Below, piece after piece: positions 1 to 10,243 of a stretch of 64,000 bases of DNA. Source of the stretch: JBBQNR01 sp963774075 (lineage in GTDB: Bacteria; Actinomycetota; Thermoleophilia; Solirubrobacterales; JBBDJG01); NCBI GenBank assembly GCA_963774075.1, contig CAVZDP010000001.1, forward strand, positions 1 to 64,000. The letters are read 5' to 3'. How positions within the stretch are numbered: position 1 is the stretch's first letter; each line of letters starts with the position of its first letter. A program made the translations under genes and the position numbers. Under the pieces are notes generated by a model, which searched no databases, was not told where the DNA came from, and saw only the letters and a list, made by a program, of their open reading frames with translations.

Positions 1-479
1 CACCAGGCACGATTCCGCCGCGACGTCTTGCACGCGTATCGCGAGCGTTGCGCCGTCTGCGCACTCAGAGAAACCGCCCTGATCGAGGCTTCCCACATCA
101 TCAGAGACCCCGATCCAGAGGGCCTCCCGACCGTCGTCAATGGCATCGCCCTATGCGCGATCATCACGTCGCGTACGACCGAAACCTCATGGGGATCGAC
201 CCGACCGGACTCGTCCACATCTCGAACCGGCTCCTGCGTGGTGTCGACGGCCCGATGCTTCGAACCGGCCTACAGGGCTTCCATGGGGCTCAGATCAACC
301 AGCCAGCCCGGCCGCTCGATCGCCCGGATCCGCAGCGGCTTCTGTCGATTCGCGGAGTTCAAGAGCGCAGCATGAAGGTTGGGCTAGGAGGGTCTAGCCC
401 GGAAGCGGAAGCGGCCCGGTCCATGAGGCCTCCGGCTCCAGGTCACTGTTGCGGCGTTGAGCAGCGCCGAACACCCTGA
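1..479 (+). pseudogene. HNH endonuclease, C-terminal part, frameshifted
   Basis: The window opens inside a gene. Frame 1 reads a C-x-x-C pair (CAVC), then EASHI and NGIALCAI. The expected HH-x-AYD continuation is found only in frame 3 from about base 165 (HHVAYDRNLMGID), followed by the family's usual tail DGPMLRTGLQGFHG. One extra C after GCGATC (about base 162) would restore a single frame, so this is a one-base deletion or a sequencing error. The metal-binding His residues and Cys pair of HNH nucleases that sit C-terminally in restriction-like proteins are all present once the frame is corrected. The 5' part lies outside the window. Substrate is unknown; a DNA nuclease role is inferred from the family. 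Confidence 0.72.
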
Positions 480-555
480 GCCACGTCGACCAGCGCGTTC
501 GGCCACCCGGTAAACGTGCGACAAGAGCGGACGTCACCCCGAAGAACATCTGCTG

Positions 556-2446
556 GTGCGACGTGCGCGAGCGGCCACGCCGAGACTTTTCCGACTATTC
601 GTGGCTGGTACACGAAGTACGAGGAACACGCACAGCTACGCGCCGGCCGCACAAAGCGCCTGGCGCGTCGCAGCACGAAAGCGGCGCATTGCTTCAAATC
701 GTCAGCGAAGATATTACTTCCAGACCGGGGTGCCGTTGCACACCAGGGTCAAGCGCGATGTGCTCTACGCGAACCTGTGGTTCCCTGGCCGCGACCCCAT
801 CGTCCTCCCCGTCGGCGAGTTGCTTCCATCGACAACCAACCGCGCGCCCGGCAGCGTGACCATCGCCGTGACGGAGCATCTGGAGGCCGAAAATACAGAC
901 GGCAGCGCATCGGTCCTGGTCGCTACCAGTGGCGACGAGCTGATCGACGATCTGGCGACCGTCCTCTCGTTCGGCCTGAACAGCATCTTCAGCCGCGACC
1001 GTGACCTTGTCACAAGGCTCGTGCCGAGCTCGCCGGAGCGGCGCGGCGGATCGGCCGCCACGCTTTTCCGCGGCACCTTCGACCAGGCGCGGCCCCTCAA
1101 GGACGAAGAGCTTGACGATCTCGTGACTTCATGACGAAACTGCTCGCGCTCAACCGCCCGAACTACGAAGCGGCAATGCGGGCGATCAGGCGCGTCGTCC
1201 GGGCGACGACCCGCGCAGTCAATGACCAATGGTCGGGTACCGGACTTCGTGGCGGCGCTGGAATCGCTGGCCTCGGACGACGACGCGCCTGCCCCGGACG
1301 TGGGAGCGCAGCTCGACGGTTCCCAAACGGAACCTGTTGGACCAGCGCACTGCGGAGACGCCGAGCGCGAACTCGCCGGGAACGCGTTCGCCAAGCGGTG
1401 ATGCAAGCCGAACGACTGGGAGCAAAGAGCGGTTCGTGCACTTCGTCAAGGGCCACGTATCGGAAGGTTCTTCCCGGGCCGAGGCAGCGGACGCTGTCCG
1501 TCCATATCCGGTCGGGATCATCGAAGCTGCCCTCGGTCGCGCTTACAACGTCCGATCCCAAAACGTCCACTCACTCCGGGACCTGCCGCCCGAAGCCTGG
1601 GTTCTCGGAGATCGAGCCGATACGGTTGAGCCCGCGATCTGGCACCATGCTCAGCCTCGAAGGTCTCGCCCGGCTGTCTCGGCACGTCCTTCGAGCCTAC
1701 ATCGACCGGGCGCCGAGCCGGGGTGGATTCCGCGTTTGACTGGCGGGCTGCGCTGCCCGGCATCGTCCAGGTACCCCTGGCGTCGAAGTATTGGATCCAT
1801 CAAGGGGCCGGGTTCACGCACAGTTCGGCGCAGCGATACTTCGTGGGCTTCACCGAGCACGTACTCGCCGTGCCGCCGGCGACGAGCAAGGCGTGCCGGA
1901 TATGGAAGACGTCTTGGCGCGCATCGAGGAGCTGGCGCCGGGGACCGCGGCAGAGCGATGCCAAGACGGCATGATCGAGCGCGCATGTACGTGCTGTGGC
2001 ATCACACGCTCGCGCCAGAACGCCACCGCGACGATGCTGAGCGCTTCATTTCGCCGAGCGCGCCGGACACCACCTCGGAGACGCGCCAGCGCGATCTCGT
2101 TCACTACCGACTTGCTGGCAGGCGCGGTGTCCGACTGGTCCGTGGATCAATGGAGAACCCTCGCGCTGGAACGACGCAATCGGAGACCGACTCGGGCCGA
2201 TCGAACATGGCCGCCCGTGCTCGATGCGGCCCTACAGTGGCAGCAGCCCGTCGGCTCTTTATGGAGGACGGAAAACGAGACGAGGCGGCTGAGTACGTCG
2301 GCTACGCCGTCGAGGAGCTACCGGGTAACCAGCTGCTCATCGGCTGGGAGGCGTCGGTCAAATCTGGCGAGAGCGTGGACCTCGACCCCGCGGCGCTCAT
2401 CCCTGGCCTGCATGCGACCGAGAAGCCACCGGAGCAATCCGAGTAG
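556..2446 (+). pseudogene. Multiply frameshifted gene, possible HEPN-domain protein
   Basis: No single frame is intact, but protein-like sequence runs on by switching frames. It goes from frame 1 (about 700-1130, LYANLWFPGRDPIVLP) to frame 3 (1131-1220, MTKLLALNRPNYEAAM), frame 2 (about 1430-1630, KERFVHFVKGHVSEG), frames 3 and 1 (1640-1860, LASKYWIHQGAGFTH) and finally frame 2 (2262-2446, stop TAG at 2444). Fixing about six indels would give a protein near 600 residues. The segment YNVRSQNVHSLRDLP contains R-x4-H, the catalytic pattern of HEPN RNases such as Apea-like proteins. That is the only functional hint and it is weak. The true start is uncertain. Decay or poor consensus are both possible. 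Confidence 0.45.
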
Positions 2447-2674
2447 TTCATGTACACGCCATAATTCGTCGCGCAGGCGGCACTGGTGCTCTTGTGCCTC
2501 AAATTTGCTTCAGATCGGCAGAAGAAGATGTTCCTAAGAGGCCGCTTCATACGCACCTATACGCGTGCGTCGCACTGAGTCCCACGACACTTCTGCCTCG
2601 ATGGTCGTTCTAGAGACATGCGAGTCGCCTGGGTCCAGCCGACGATGCGGAACGGCGCTAATTTGGCGAAAGCG

Positions 2675-3860
2675 ATGTCGGCCGAATACACCAACAACCA
2701 CTACGTACCTCAGTGGTACCAGCGCCGGTTCATACCGGCTGACCAGGCCGACCGCGAGCTGTATCTGCTCGACCTCAAGCCCGACTTCTTCCGCGACGGC
2801 AAAGGTGTCCAGCAACAGCGCGAGCCGCTGCGCCGTACAGGAACACGTCGTGCTTCGCAATGGACGACCTCTACACCACACGCTTCAAGGGCATCAGTCT
2901 CACATGAGCTGGAGAGGGGTCTTTCTTCGGTGCGGTCGACGCCCTCGGCAAGCAGGCCGTCAGTTCTTTGCCCAGTTCGATCACGATCACGTCAGCGGGA
3001 AGGCGCTGGAGAACCTGATGCTCTACATGAGCACCCAGAAGCTGCGCACGCCCAAGGGCTTGGACTGGCTCGCGGCCCAAGCTGGTGTCCGACGCTCGGA
3101 GACGTGCTCCATCAACTTACCTCACTTCGATCGCTGTACGGCGGGGTCAGGGGCAGAGTGCGTATGGCAGATTGCCAAGTCACATGATCGGAGACGAACT
3201 CATCGTCTCCGACCGCCGTAGCGGGTACACAACCGGTCGTGTGCGCCCGGGGAATCCACAGCTCTACTGCGAGGCCGCGGAGGATCCCGGACATCGCGGC
3301 TAGGGCCAGCCCCGCACACTCTTCCCTCTCTCGAGCCGAACCCTGCTGATCCTGACCAACCGATCTCGTAACCGAACAAATCCGCGCCGGCCGCCTATAG
3401 GAGCCTCGCGCGAACCCAGATCTGTTCCGAGGGGCCATGTTCAACTTCCTTGAGATCCCAAACACACCGGCCACTCTCGGAGCAGGAGGTGTGCAAAATC
3501 AACTTCATCATCAAGCGCCGGGCATACCGTTACATCGCAGCCGGTCGTGAGGAATGGCTCTATCCAAGCGCAAGGTCAAGTCGAGCTGGCGTGCCGTAGG
3601 CGACCAGCACCTGCTCATGCCAGACCCGCGGTCGTTGCACCCGGGCGCCGAGATCATCATTGGCTACGCTGGCGGTGGCGCAGAGGCGATGGACACTTTC
3701 GGCCGGCGCCCCGGCGACCGCCGGTTCGGTCATGAAGCGCGAAGCGCTCAGGAAATCCAGGCGCACAGGCAGTGGTGCGATGACTTCGACCGGCTTCGGC
3801 AAGAAGCGGCGCGGGGCCTCGTGGGAGGACAGGAACCTCGAACTTTCCGGTTCGGTCGCG
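2675..3860 (+). pseudogene. DUF4238 family protein, frameshifted
   Basis: It starts MSAEYTNNHYVPQWYQRRFI, the hallmark N-terminus of DUF4238 proteins (HYVPQ-x2-x-RRF). Later family blocks follow in different frames: LENLMLYMSTQKLRTPKGLDWLA (frame 3, about 3010), SVWQIA-like and DELIVSDR (about 3160-3215), INFIIKRRAYRYIAAGREEWL (about 3500) and the C-terminal LLMPDPRSLHPGAEIIIGYAGG (frame 2, about 3613). At least four frame changes are needed, so the gene is broken as read. Without the indels the protein would be about 350-390 residues, normal for the family. The biochemical role of DUF4238 is not established; family members often lie in accessory and defence-rich regions. The end coordinate is approximate. 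Confidence 0.7.
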
Positions 3861-3941
3861 TGGGGTCTGTTGGATCGCCGGGCCACTGCTCGGGAGGTTC
3901 TCGTCCGGACGTTGGTTCTCGACCAGCGAGAGGCCGTCAGG

Positions 3942-6900
3942 CTAAGCGTCCGTGCGAAGCACTCGCCGCAACAAGCGGCGGATGCGGCGCGCTCTTCCTG
4001 CGGCTGGCGGGAGCGAGCCGTCGATGACGAAGGAGCGCACGGTGGCGTGCGTGTTGGCGGTGAGCGTCCCCGCCTGCGCGAAGAGCGTGTCGTGGAGTGT
4101 CTGCGGGTCGCCGGTGCAGCGGCTGACGACGGCTGTCCTTGGGGTCCCAGTCGTCGGCGGCGAACCAGAAGACTAGGTAGATGCCGTGCGTGGTGCCCGT
4201 GCCCGTCAGATAGCGGTCGACGAGCTGGGCCTTCATCGCCGTCTTGACGTCGGCGTGCCAGCACCCCTTGACTTCGATTGTCACCGAGGCGCGGTTGCGG
4301 CCCCCTCGACCTGGGTGCCGACGGGGCGAAGACGGTGATGTCGACGCTCTCGCCTCGTCCGCGGCCGGTGATGTTCGGCCGGATCTCGAGCTCGCGCCCG
4401 ATGACGCGGCCTCCAGGGGCCGAGGTCGTCCTCCAGGCGGCCCTTCAGCCAGGTTGAGAGCTCCTCCTCATACTTCGGCGTGGGCTTGCCCCTTGGTGTT
4501 CCAGAGCTCCCGCGCGGCCGGCGGTGAGCTCTCCTGAAGGCGTTTCTCGATGCGGCGCAGCGAGGCCATGAGCGCCTGTTGGAGGTGCGCGTCGGACAGG
4601 ACGATGCGCGCGTCGTTGCTCTGCGCGAGCAGGATCACGTGGCGCGGCTCGGGAGCCGTCCACCGGGCCAGCCGGGCCTCGCGGGCCTCGGCCTTCCGGC
4701 GTGTCATGCCGTAGCTGGGGAACTTAGAAGCAAGTGCGTCGATCGCCGCGATCGCGTCGTCGGTGCCGCGCTGCGCGAGCACGGCGAGCAGCCGGTCGCG
4801 CACCTGTCCGGCCTGATCGCGTGGCGTCACGAAGCCGGCGCCTGCCCGATGTTCCGGATCCTCGGCGGGCGGGAAGTTCTCCAGCAGCCCAGTCGAGCAG
4901 CCGCTGCAGGGACCCGTCGTCAAGCTCGCTGGCCAGGTCGGCACGCTCGCCGTAGGCGACTTTCTCGAAGATCGCCTTGCCGAACTCCGGATCCGATGTA
5001 AAGACCTCATCGATCAGCGGCCAGGAAGCTCCCGGCGCTCTGCTGAGCGCTGCGGCGGAGACCATCAATGCTGCATCGCGGTCGCGCTCGATCGCCTCCG
5101 GCGTCAACTGGGCGGAGACGAACGGCAGGAACGCCTGGGGGTCTGCCCGCATGCCGTACTCCGCGAGATCACCGCGGGCCTGCGGCTTGAGCTCCGGATC
5201 ACCGAACTTGTGGCCGAGCGCTTCAACGAGCTTCCGTGGCGGTCACGTGGCGCAGCCGCCAATTACGAACAGGTGGCCTTCGCCTTGCCGTTCTGAAGAT
5301 CGACCATCCGCAAGGTCCACTGAGCGAGCGCCTCCGGCGCACGGTCGGCAGCGAGGGCGAGCAGGACGTCGTCGAAGCGCTCGTCATCGGTGCCGCTGGA
5401 GCGTGGGTAGCTGACGATGATCGGCATCCACCGGATCCACGTATCCGCATCGAGCGCCTCGAGCTGGGCGGGACGGTGCATGGCCAGCAGGAGCAGTGCA
5501 CGGTAGCCGGCGAAGGCTGGGCGGTTGATGGTGGACTTGCCGAGCCAGTCGTTCGGGTCCGGCGGAGCGAGGTCCAAATAGCGGTGAGCCGCCGCAATGA
5601 TCCGCTCGCGTGTGCGTTCGTCGGCGCGGGACCAGCCGTCGAGCCGAGTGAGGTCCGCTTCGATCTCTTGGCCGAGGTCGCCGCGCCCGTTCTTGTCGTA
5701 GATCAAATCGACATTGAGCCGCCACCAGGCATCGACCTGCCCCGCGTCGATGTGATCGAGGTGCTCAAGGATGATGCGGTCCATATCTGGGGCGTCCTCG
5801 GGAGGCGGCACCGCGCGGCGACGTTCCGCCCGGCGCCTCCACATCTGCGCGACCTCGTCGTCGAGAGCGACAGGGGTTCGCCAAGCCGCGGTCTTTTCGC
5901 CGAACCCATCGCTCCGATCGGCAAGCTCGAACATCTCCTCGATGTCGCAGGTCTCCGGTGTAAACAGCCACGCCGCCAGCGCCGCCCACGCGGCTTCCGC
6001 CGGGCCGCCGATCTCCTGACGGAGTCGAGCGACGATCCACGGGTAGTCCTCAGTAAAGACCAGCGCGGGCTCAGACAAAGTCAGGCAGTGGGGCTCGATC
6101 TCCCCGGCGATGGCTGATTGCATCAGATCTCTAACGAGAAGCCGGCGCCCATGTTGCTCCCGGAACGTGAGTGTGTCGTTCGAGTCGTGTAGCGGGCCTA
6201 GCAACTCCTGATGCTCGATCAGCCGCGGCTTGACTACGGCGACGACGGCCGCCCGAATCTGGTCGTCATCGAGGTGCGGCCACGCCACGGCGAGAATGTC
6301 GTCGGTGAGCGAGGAGAGCAGGTCGGTTGCGCCGTAATCCCGGGGGACCGTCTGCGCCCATGCAAGGGCCTCTGGCAGTTTCTCCGGCCGAAGGGCTTTC
6401 GGGAACGTCTGCGATACGAACATCTTGTAAGCGCCGAGCAAGTGCTCGTTGCGAGCCGGCGTGAGGATCTTCAGCACCTCGGCGACACCGAGCTGGGACG
6501 GAAACGTCGCCGCGAGCGCCTGGCCCTTGATCTCGTCGTCCTCGTCGTCCTCGATGCGCTCGGTAGCCAGCGGTACGAGCGCGGAGCGGGTCTCGTCATC
6601 TGCGTAGTCCTTGAGCGCCCAGACGGCGTCGTCGCGCAAGAACTCCGGCTCGGTGGTGTTGAAAGCGAAGGCGACGAGGTCGTGCTGCAGTTCGGGCAGC
6701 GCTGCGGCCTGAGCGAGCGTGAACGCCATCTGGCGGACGCGGATCGAGTGCCCAGGCCGTAGTGCCTCGCGGATTTGGTCGGGCAGACCCGGGTGCACCA
6801 GTCCCACGAAGGCCCTCCGAATGCGCCGATCGTAGCGCTCGACGCGCATGGCGGTGTCTTCTGTCAGCAGTGACGAGACCAGCCGCGCGCGCGCCTCCTT

Positions 6901-8195
6901 AGTGAAGGTCAGGCGATCGACGCGAAGAAGAACCTCGGGCTCCCGGGTCATCACCTCGTCCAGAGCGTCCTCGTCCAACGTTGCGGTCCAAGCGGCCACC
7001 TCCCGGAGCTGCGGGATCAGCCGACCGTCGGGATCGTCGGCAGAAGCGAGCAGTGACATGATCTGCTCGGCATCCATGTGGTGGTGCGCCAAGTAGCGTG
7101 CAGCGAGGTACTCGGCGAGGCTGCGGTGGACGAGTGTCAGTCGGCCGCCGCCCAGGTCGACGAACAGGGCAGTTGCCAATACCTCCTGGATCTGCTCGAC
7201 CCGGACCGGAAACTCGCGCCCCCAGCGGCCTCCGCGTCCTGCTCGGAGAATCCCTCCAGCTCGCGGATCGTCAGGTCTGCGCCCCACTTGGCGGTCAGGT
7301 CGGACTCGATCGCAGCTTTGCCTCCGAGCACCATCGCAGCTGCGATCCGCTCGGCGACCGCAATCCGTCGACCGACGTGTAGCGCCTGTCCGGTGAGCTC
7401 GCGACGCCGACCAACATCGTGCTCCTCAGCCAACCGGAGAGTGGCGCGGTCGAACAGCTCTGCCTGTGTTGCGGGAAGAGCGCCCTCACCCGACGAAGCG
7501 ATGTCGATCATCATCCGCAGCGTCAGCGGGAACGCGGCCAGTCCGTCCAGGTCACGCTCAAAGACCTCCGCGAGGAACGCCTCCTCATCGAGCCCTTCGG
7601 CAAGTGCGGCCTCCGCCGCATCGACTGCGCGAAGCGGCGCCAGCGCTAGCCGCCGCGGGACGTCGTCCGCTCCGAAGATATCGGCGAGCTGACCGTCGAA
7701 GTCAGGCAGCCACTCCGCGGACCGGCAAGAGATGCGGAGGCGCAGGCGAGCGATGTCCCCGTCGAGCTTTTTCAGCTCGGCGATAAGCCTCTTGTGGATC
7801 CCCTTCACGTGCAGTAGGGCCTCATCAAGACCGTCGAGGAATAGGTACAGCGGGTCCCCGGACTCACGCCACTGGCGCCACGCGGGACTGTCGACGATGG
7901 CGCCCACGAGCGACTCGCCTTCCTCATAGGCGCCGAGGTCGACGAGGTGCACTGCGCGACCGGCGTACCGAAGCTCGGCAACCGCGTCGGCGATCGCGTA
8001 GGACTTGCCCAGACCGGGCTCTCCGAGCAGGATGAGGCAAGGCTCGTCGATGAGCTCGCTCAGTTGAGGGGCGTCTGTGGCGCGCGCGAAGAAGGATGAC
8101 CTGTCGGGGAAGAACCCGTCGTCGATGTTCTCGCCAGGGGTCGTCCAGAACCGCGGCCACCGATAGTGGCGTGTCCGAATCGCTTGCGGAGGCAC
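3942..8195 (-). pseudogene. NACHT/STAND ATPase with C-terminal PD-(D/E)XK nuclease, frameshifted
   Basis: Reading leftward from GTG 8195, the first 350 residues are a P-loop ATPase: Walker A GEPGLGKS (residues 58-65), Walker B LYLFLDGLDEA (116-126) and a sensor-like RISCRS. A long helical, HEAT-like region follows in another frame (7287-5263) and again after shifts at about 5250, 4990 and 4460. The C-terminus holds ESVDITV, then IEVKGCWHAD and QLVDRYL, matching the D...E-x-K core of PD-(D/E)XK nucleases (4340-4200). It ends at RTDA-stop, 3942. The corrected length is about 1,415 residues, usual for NLR-like NACHT-nuclease proteins. One shift falls in a G run (about 7220), where one extra G restores the frame. 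The family is used in anti-phage immunity; here that role is inferred. Confidence 0.75.
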
Positions 8196-8388
8196 GCCAA
8201 AACCGTACCGTTCGTGGCGCCTTGGCCCTGTGAGCGATCAGGACGACTGAGGCGTTGGGGCAGTCGCGCGACGGCCGCGGCGTCCTAGTAGTGGAGACGA
8301 AATCATGACCCACGACCTCTTGCACGCAATCCGCGCCGTAACGCGCTTGCGCCATAGCGTGGTTGCAGCAGTCTCGCGTCGATCGCGG

Positions 8389-8586
8389 TCATTCGAGACG
8401 AATCGTGAGCTGAAGGTCCAGAGCCTCCGCCACACGCTGAAACAGCTCCAGGCTGATCCGACGTCGGCCGGCTTCGACCCGCGCGATCGCCGTATGACTC
8501 ACGCCGGCTCGCTCGGCCACCTCGCGCTGTGAGAGGCCGAGATCCTCTCGCCGGCGCCTCAGAAGCTCCCCGAGCTGGTGGACCAT
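8389..8586 (-). CDS. XRE-family helix-turn-helix regulator (65 aa)
   Basis: A short DNA-binding protein with a clear Cro/CI-type HTH: LSQREVAERAGVSHTAIARVEAG, followed by RRISLELFQRVAEALD. The ATG at 8586 is chosen because GGAG lies about six bases upstream; the frame stays open to 8670 without a comparable ribosome site. The stop overlaps an ATG (ATGA at 8403) that opens only a 28-codon frame, possibly the remnant of a partner gene. It lies about 190 bases upstream of the NACHT-nuclease gene on the same strand and could control it. It resembles antitoxin-type regulators, but no toxin is recognisable next to it. Confidence 0.75.
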   Translation of the reverse strand: MVHQLGELLRRRREDLGLSQREVAERAGVSHTAIARVEAGRRRISLELFQRVAEALDLQLTIRLE

Positions 8587-8723
8587 AAGCGCTCCACTGA
8601 CTTCCTGGGCCGCTTTTGGGCCGTATGAGCTCGAAACCGCCGGGTCGTCGACGTCCTCAGAAGTCCGCAACGTGCGGTCTTCTATGTCCTCAAGAGCACC
8701 ACCAGACCCCTCCTCTGGTCGAT

Positions 8724-8763
8724 GGTAAGGAAGGGGTCGTCGGTTCGAGTCCGACTCCGGGCT
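8724..8763 (+). other. 3' fragment of a tRNA gene, probable attachment-site scar
   Basis: The stretch GGAAG-GGGTC-GTCGG-TTCGAGT-CCGAC-TCCGGGC-T has the geometry of a tRNA 3' end: anticodon-stem 3' strand, 5-base variable loop, a perfectly paired T stem around the TTCGAGT loop, a 7-base acceptor strand and a discriminator base. No matching 5' half (acceptor, D arm, CTTCC anticodon strand) precedes it, so it is not a working tRNA. Elements that integrate into tRNA genes duplicate exactly this 3' portion. Its orientation places the integrated DNA to its left, where the decayed defence-type block lies. The origin is inferred. Confidence 0.55.
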
Positions 8764-8853
8764 TTCGATTTAGCCTGTGCCGACGGAACAATGAAATGGC
8801 CGCCCTGCGCGCGCGATGGATGTGCTCAACGAGGAAGGTCATCTCCTTAGGCG

Positions 8854-9198
8854 ATGAAGACAAGCAATACCCCTTATCGATCCGCTGTTCGCGTTGCCGT
8901 CGGCGTGGCGTTCGTCTTGTCGTTGCCGTTGGTGGCGACGCTGATCACCGACGAGGTGGCCTGGAGTCTGGCGGACTTCGTTGCCGCGGGCGTCCTCTTG
9001 GCGGTAATCGGTGTTGCGGTCGAGCTGGCAGTGCGGAAGGCGGGGAATCTTGCGACCGCGCTCGGCATCGCCGCCGTCGGCTTCGCCGCGGCTATGTTCG
9101 GGGAGGCCGATGACGCACCTGGCCTCGTGCTCTTGGGCATCCTGCTCATCGTCAGCGCGTCTGTGCTCGGCGTGAGGGTCACCCAGCGCAGCAGGTAG
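8854..9198 (+). CDS. Small four-helix membrane protein, unknown function
   Basis: A 114-residue protein with four hydrophobic segments: about 10-30 (VAVGVAFVLSLPLVATLI), 38-58 (LADFVAAGVLLAVIGVAVEL), 66-84 (ATALGIAAVGFAAAMFG) and 90-108 (GLVLLGILLIVSASVLGV). It ends in a basic tail. ATG 8854 is used; a purine-rich GAGGAAGG lies about 15 bases upstream, so the ribosome site is weak. I recognise no enzymatic motif. It is the first intact gene after the tRNA scar. A weak inverted repeat (GAGCC/GGCTC) follows the stop. Nothing else is seen in the 270 bases before the next gene. Confidence 0.6.
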   Translation: MKTSNTPYRSAVRVAVGVAFVLSLPLVATLITDEVAWSLADFVAAGVLLAVIGVAVELAVRKAGNLATALGIAAVGFAAAMFGEADDAPGLVLLGILLIVSASVLGVRVTQRSR

Positions 9199-9468
9199 AG
9201 GATGAGCCCGCTCGCGGCTCACGCTTGTTCTGGTGGGCAAAGGATTGGGCAACACAGATTTGGGGTTTGATCAACCGTGTTGTTGAGCGGCCGACTCGAT
9301 CGTCACCAGGATTTCCTTGAACGCGGCTTCGCGTTGGGGCTACGCGCTGGCAAGCCCGGCGGCGCTGAGACGCGGTGCCGCTGGTCGTCACGCGGCGGCC
9401 GCTATGGCGGCCACCAACGTATTGTCGAGCGGTCGCAAAAAGCGCGAATTCCAAAGAGGAGGTAAGTG

Positions 9469-10209
9469 ATGACGGAGCACAGAGTCGGAACCCGAGAGGA
9501 GTGGCAAGCCGCCCGCGACGAGCTGCTCGTGAGGGAAAAAGAGCTCACCCGTCGCAATGACGAGCTCGCGCGACTGCGACGTGAGCTCCCCTGGGTGCCG
9601 ATCGAGAAGGAGTACAGCTTCGAGACCGTCGAAGGCACCAAGTCACTCTCGGAACTCTTCGACGGGCGCTCGCAGCTGCTCATCTACCACTTCATGTTCG
9701 GCTCGGTGTACGAGGCGGGCTGCACCGCCTGCTCCTCGATCGCGGACACGCTCGCTCCCCAGGTCGTCCATCTGCAGGCGCGAGACGTCACCCTGCTGCT
9801 CGTCTCGCGGGCGCCGCTCGAGAAGCTGCAGGCGTACAGGCGGCGAATGGGATGGGGCATCGGGTGGGTCTCGACGGCGGGCAGCGACTTCAACCGCGAC
9901 CTCGGCTTCACCCACACCGAGGAGGAGCTCAAGTCTTTCCTCGAGGGCGAGATCCCCCCAACCGTCAAGCAGATGGCGGAGGCGTCCGGAACGGACCCGG
10001 CCGGATACGTGGCCGAGAGTCCCGGCTTGAGCGCGTACAAGCTCTCGGACGGTGTGGTCTATTGCACCTACGTGACCACCGCGCGCGGCCTCGAGCCTGC
10101 GATGGCGTACTACGGCCTACTCGACCGCACGCCCCTGGGGCGCCACGAGGAAGGCGAGCCGGAGTTCTGGCTCCGGCGCCACGACGAATACGAGCACGCC
10201 AGGTCGTAG
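9469..10209 (+). CDS. DUF899 (thioredoxin-like fold) protein, copy 1
   Basis: The protein begins with the DUF899 signature GTREEWQAARDELL, then PWVPIEKEY, FDGRSQLLIYHFMFG and the Cys pair of AGCTACSS. VSRAPLEKLQAYRRRMGW and a YGLLDRTPLGR tail follow. These proteins have a thioredoxin/peroxiredoxin-like fold; no reaction is firmly assigned. ATG 9469 is preferred over the in-frame GTG 9466 because AGGAGG ends six bases before it. The length of 246 residues is normal. It converges on a second DUF899 gene at 10244-10981, with only 34 bases between the stops. Confidence 0.85.
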   Translation: MTEHRVGTREEWQAARDELLVREKELTRRNDELARLRRELPWVPIEKEYSFETVEGTKSLSELFDGRSQLLIYHFMFGSVYEAGCTACSSIADTLAPQVVHLQARDVTLLLVSRAPLEKLQAYRRRMGWGIGWVSTAGSDFNRDLGFTHTEEELKSFLEGEIPPTVKQMAEASGTDPAGYVAESPGLSAYKLSDGVVYCTYVTTARGLEPAMAYYGLLDRTPLGRHEEGEPEFWLRRHDEYEHARS

Positions 10210-10243
10210 TAGGTTGCTTCGCCAGCGTGCCCGCAAACGGCGA

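Noticed and set aside
8316..8586. XRE regulator plus short downstream frame as a toxin-antitoxin pair
   Set aside because: The downstream frame is only 28 codons with no toxin motif, and nothing else toxin-like is adjacent.
9203..9225. GAGCC/GGCTC hairpin after the small membrane protein as a terminator
   Set aside because: The stem is only five pairs and no T run follows; kept only as a note.
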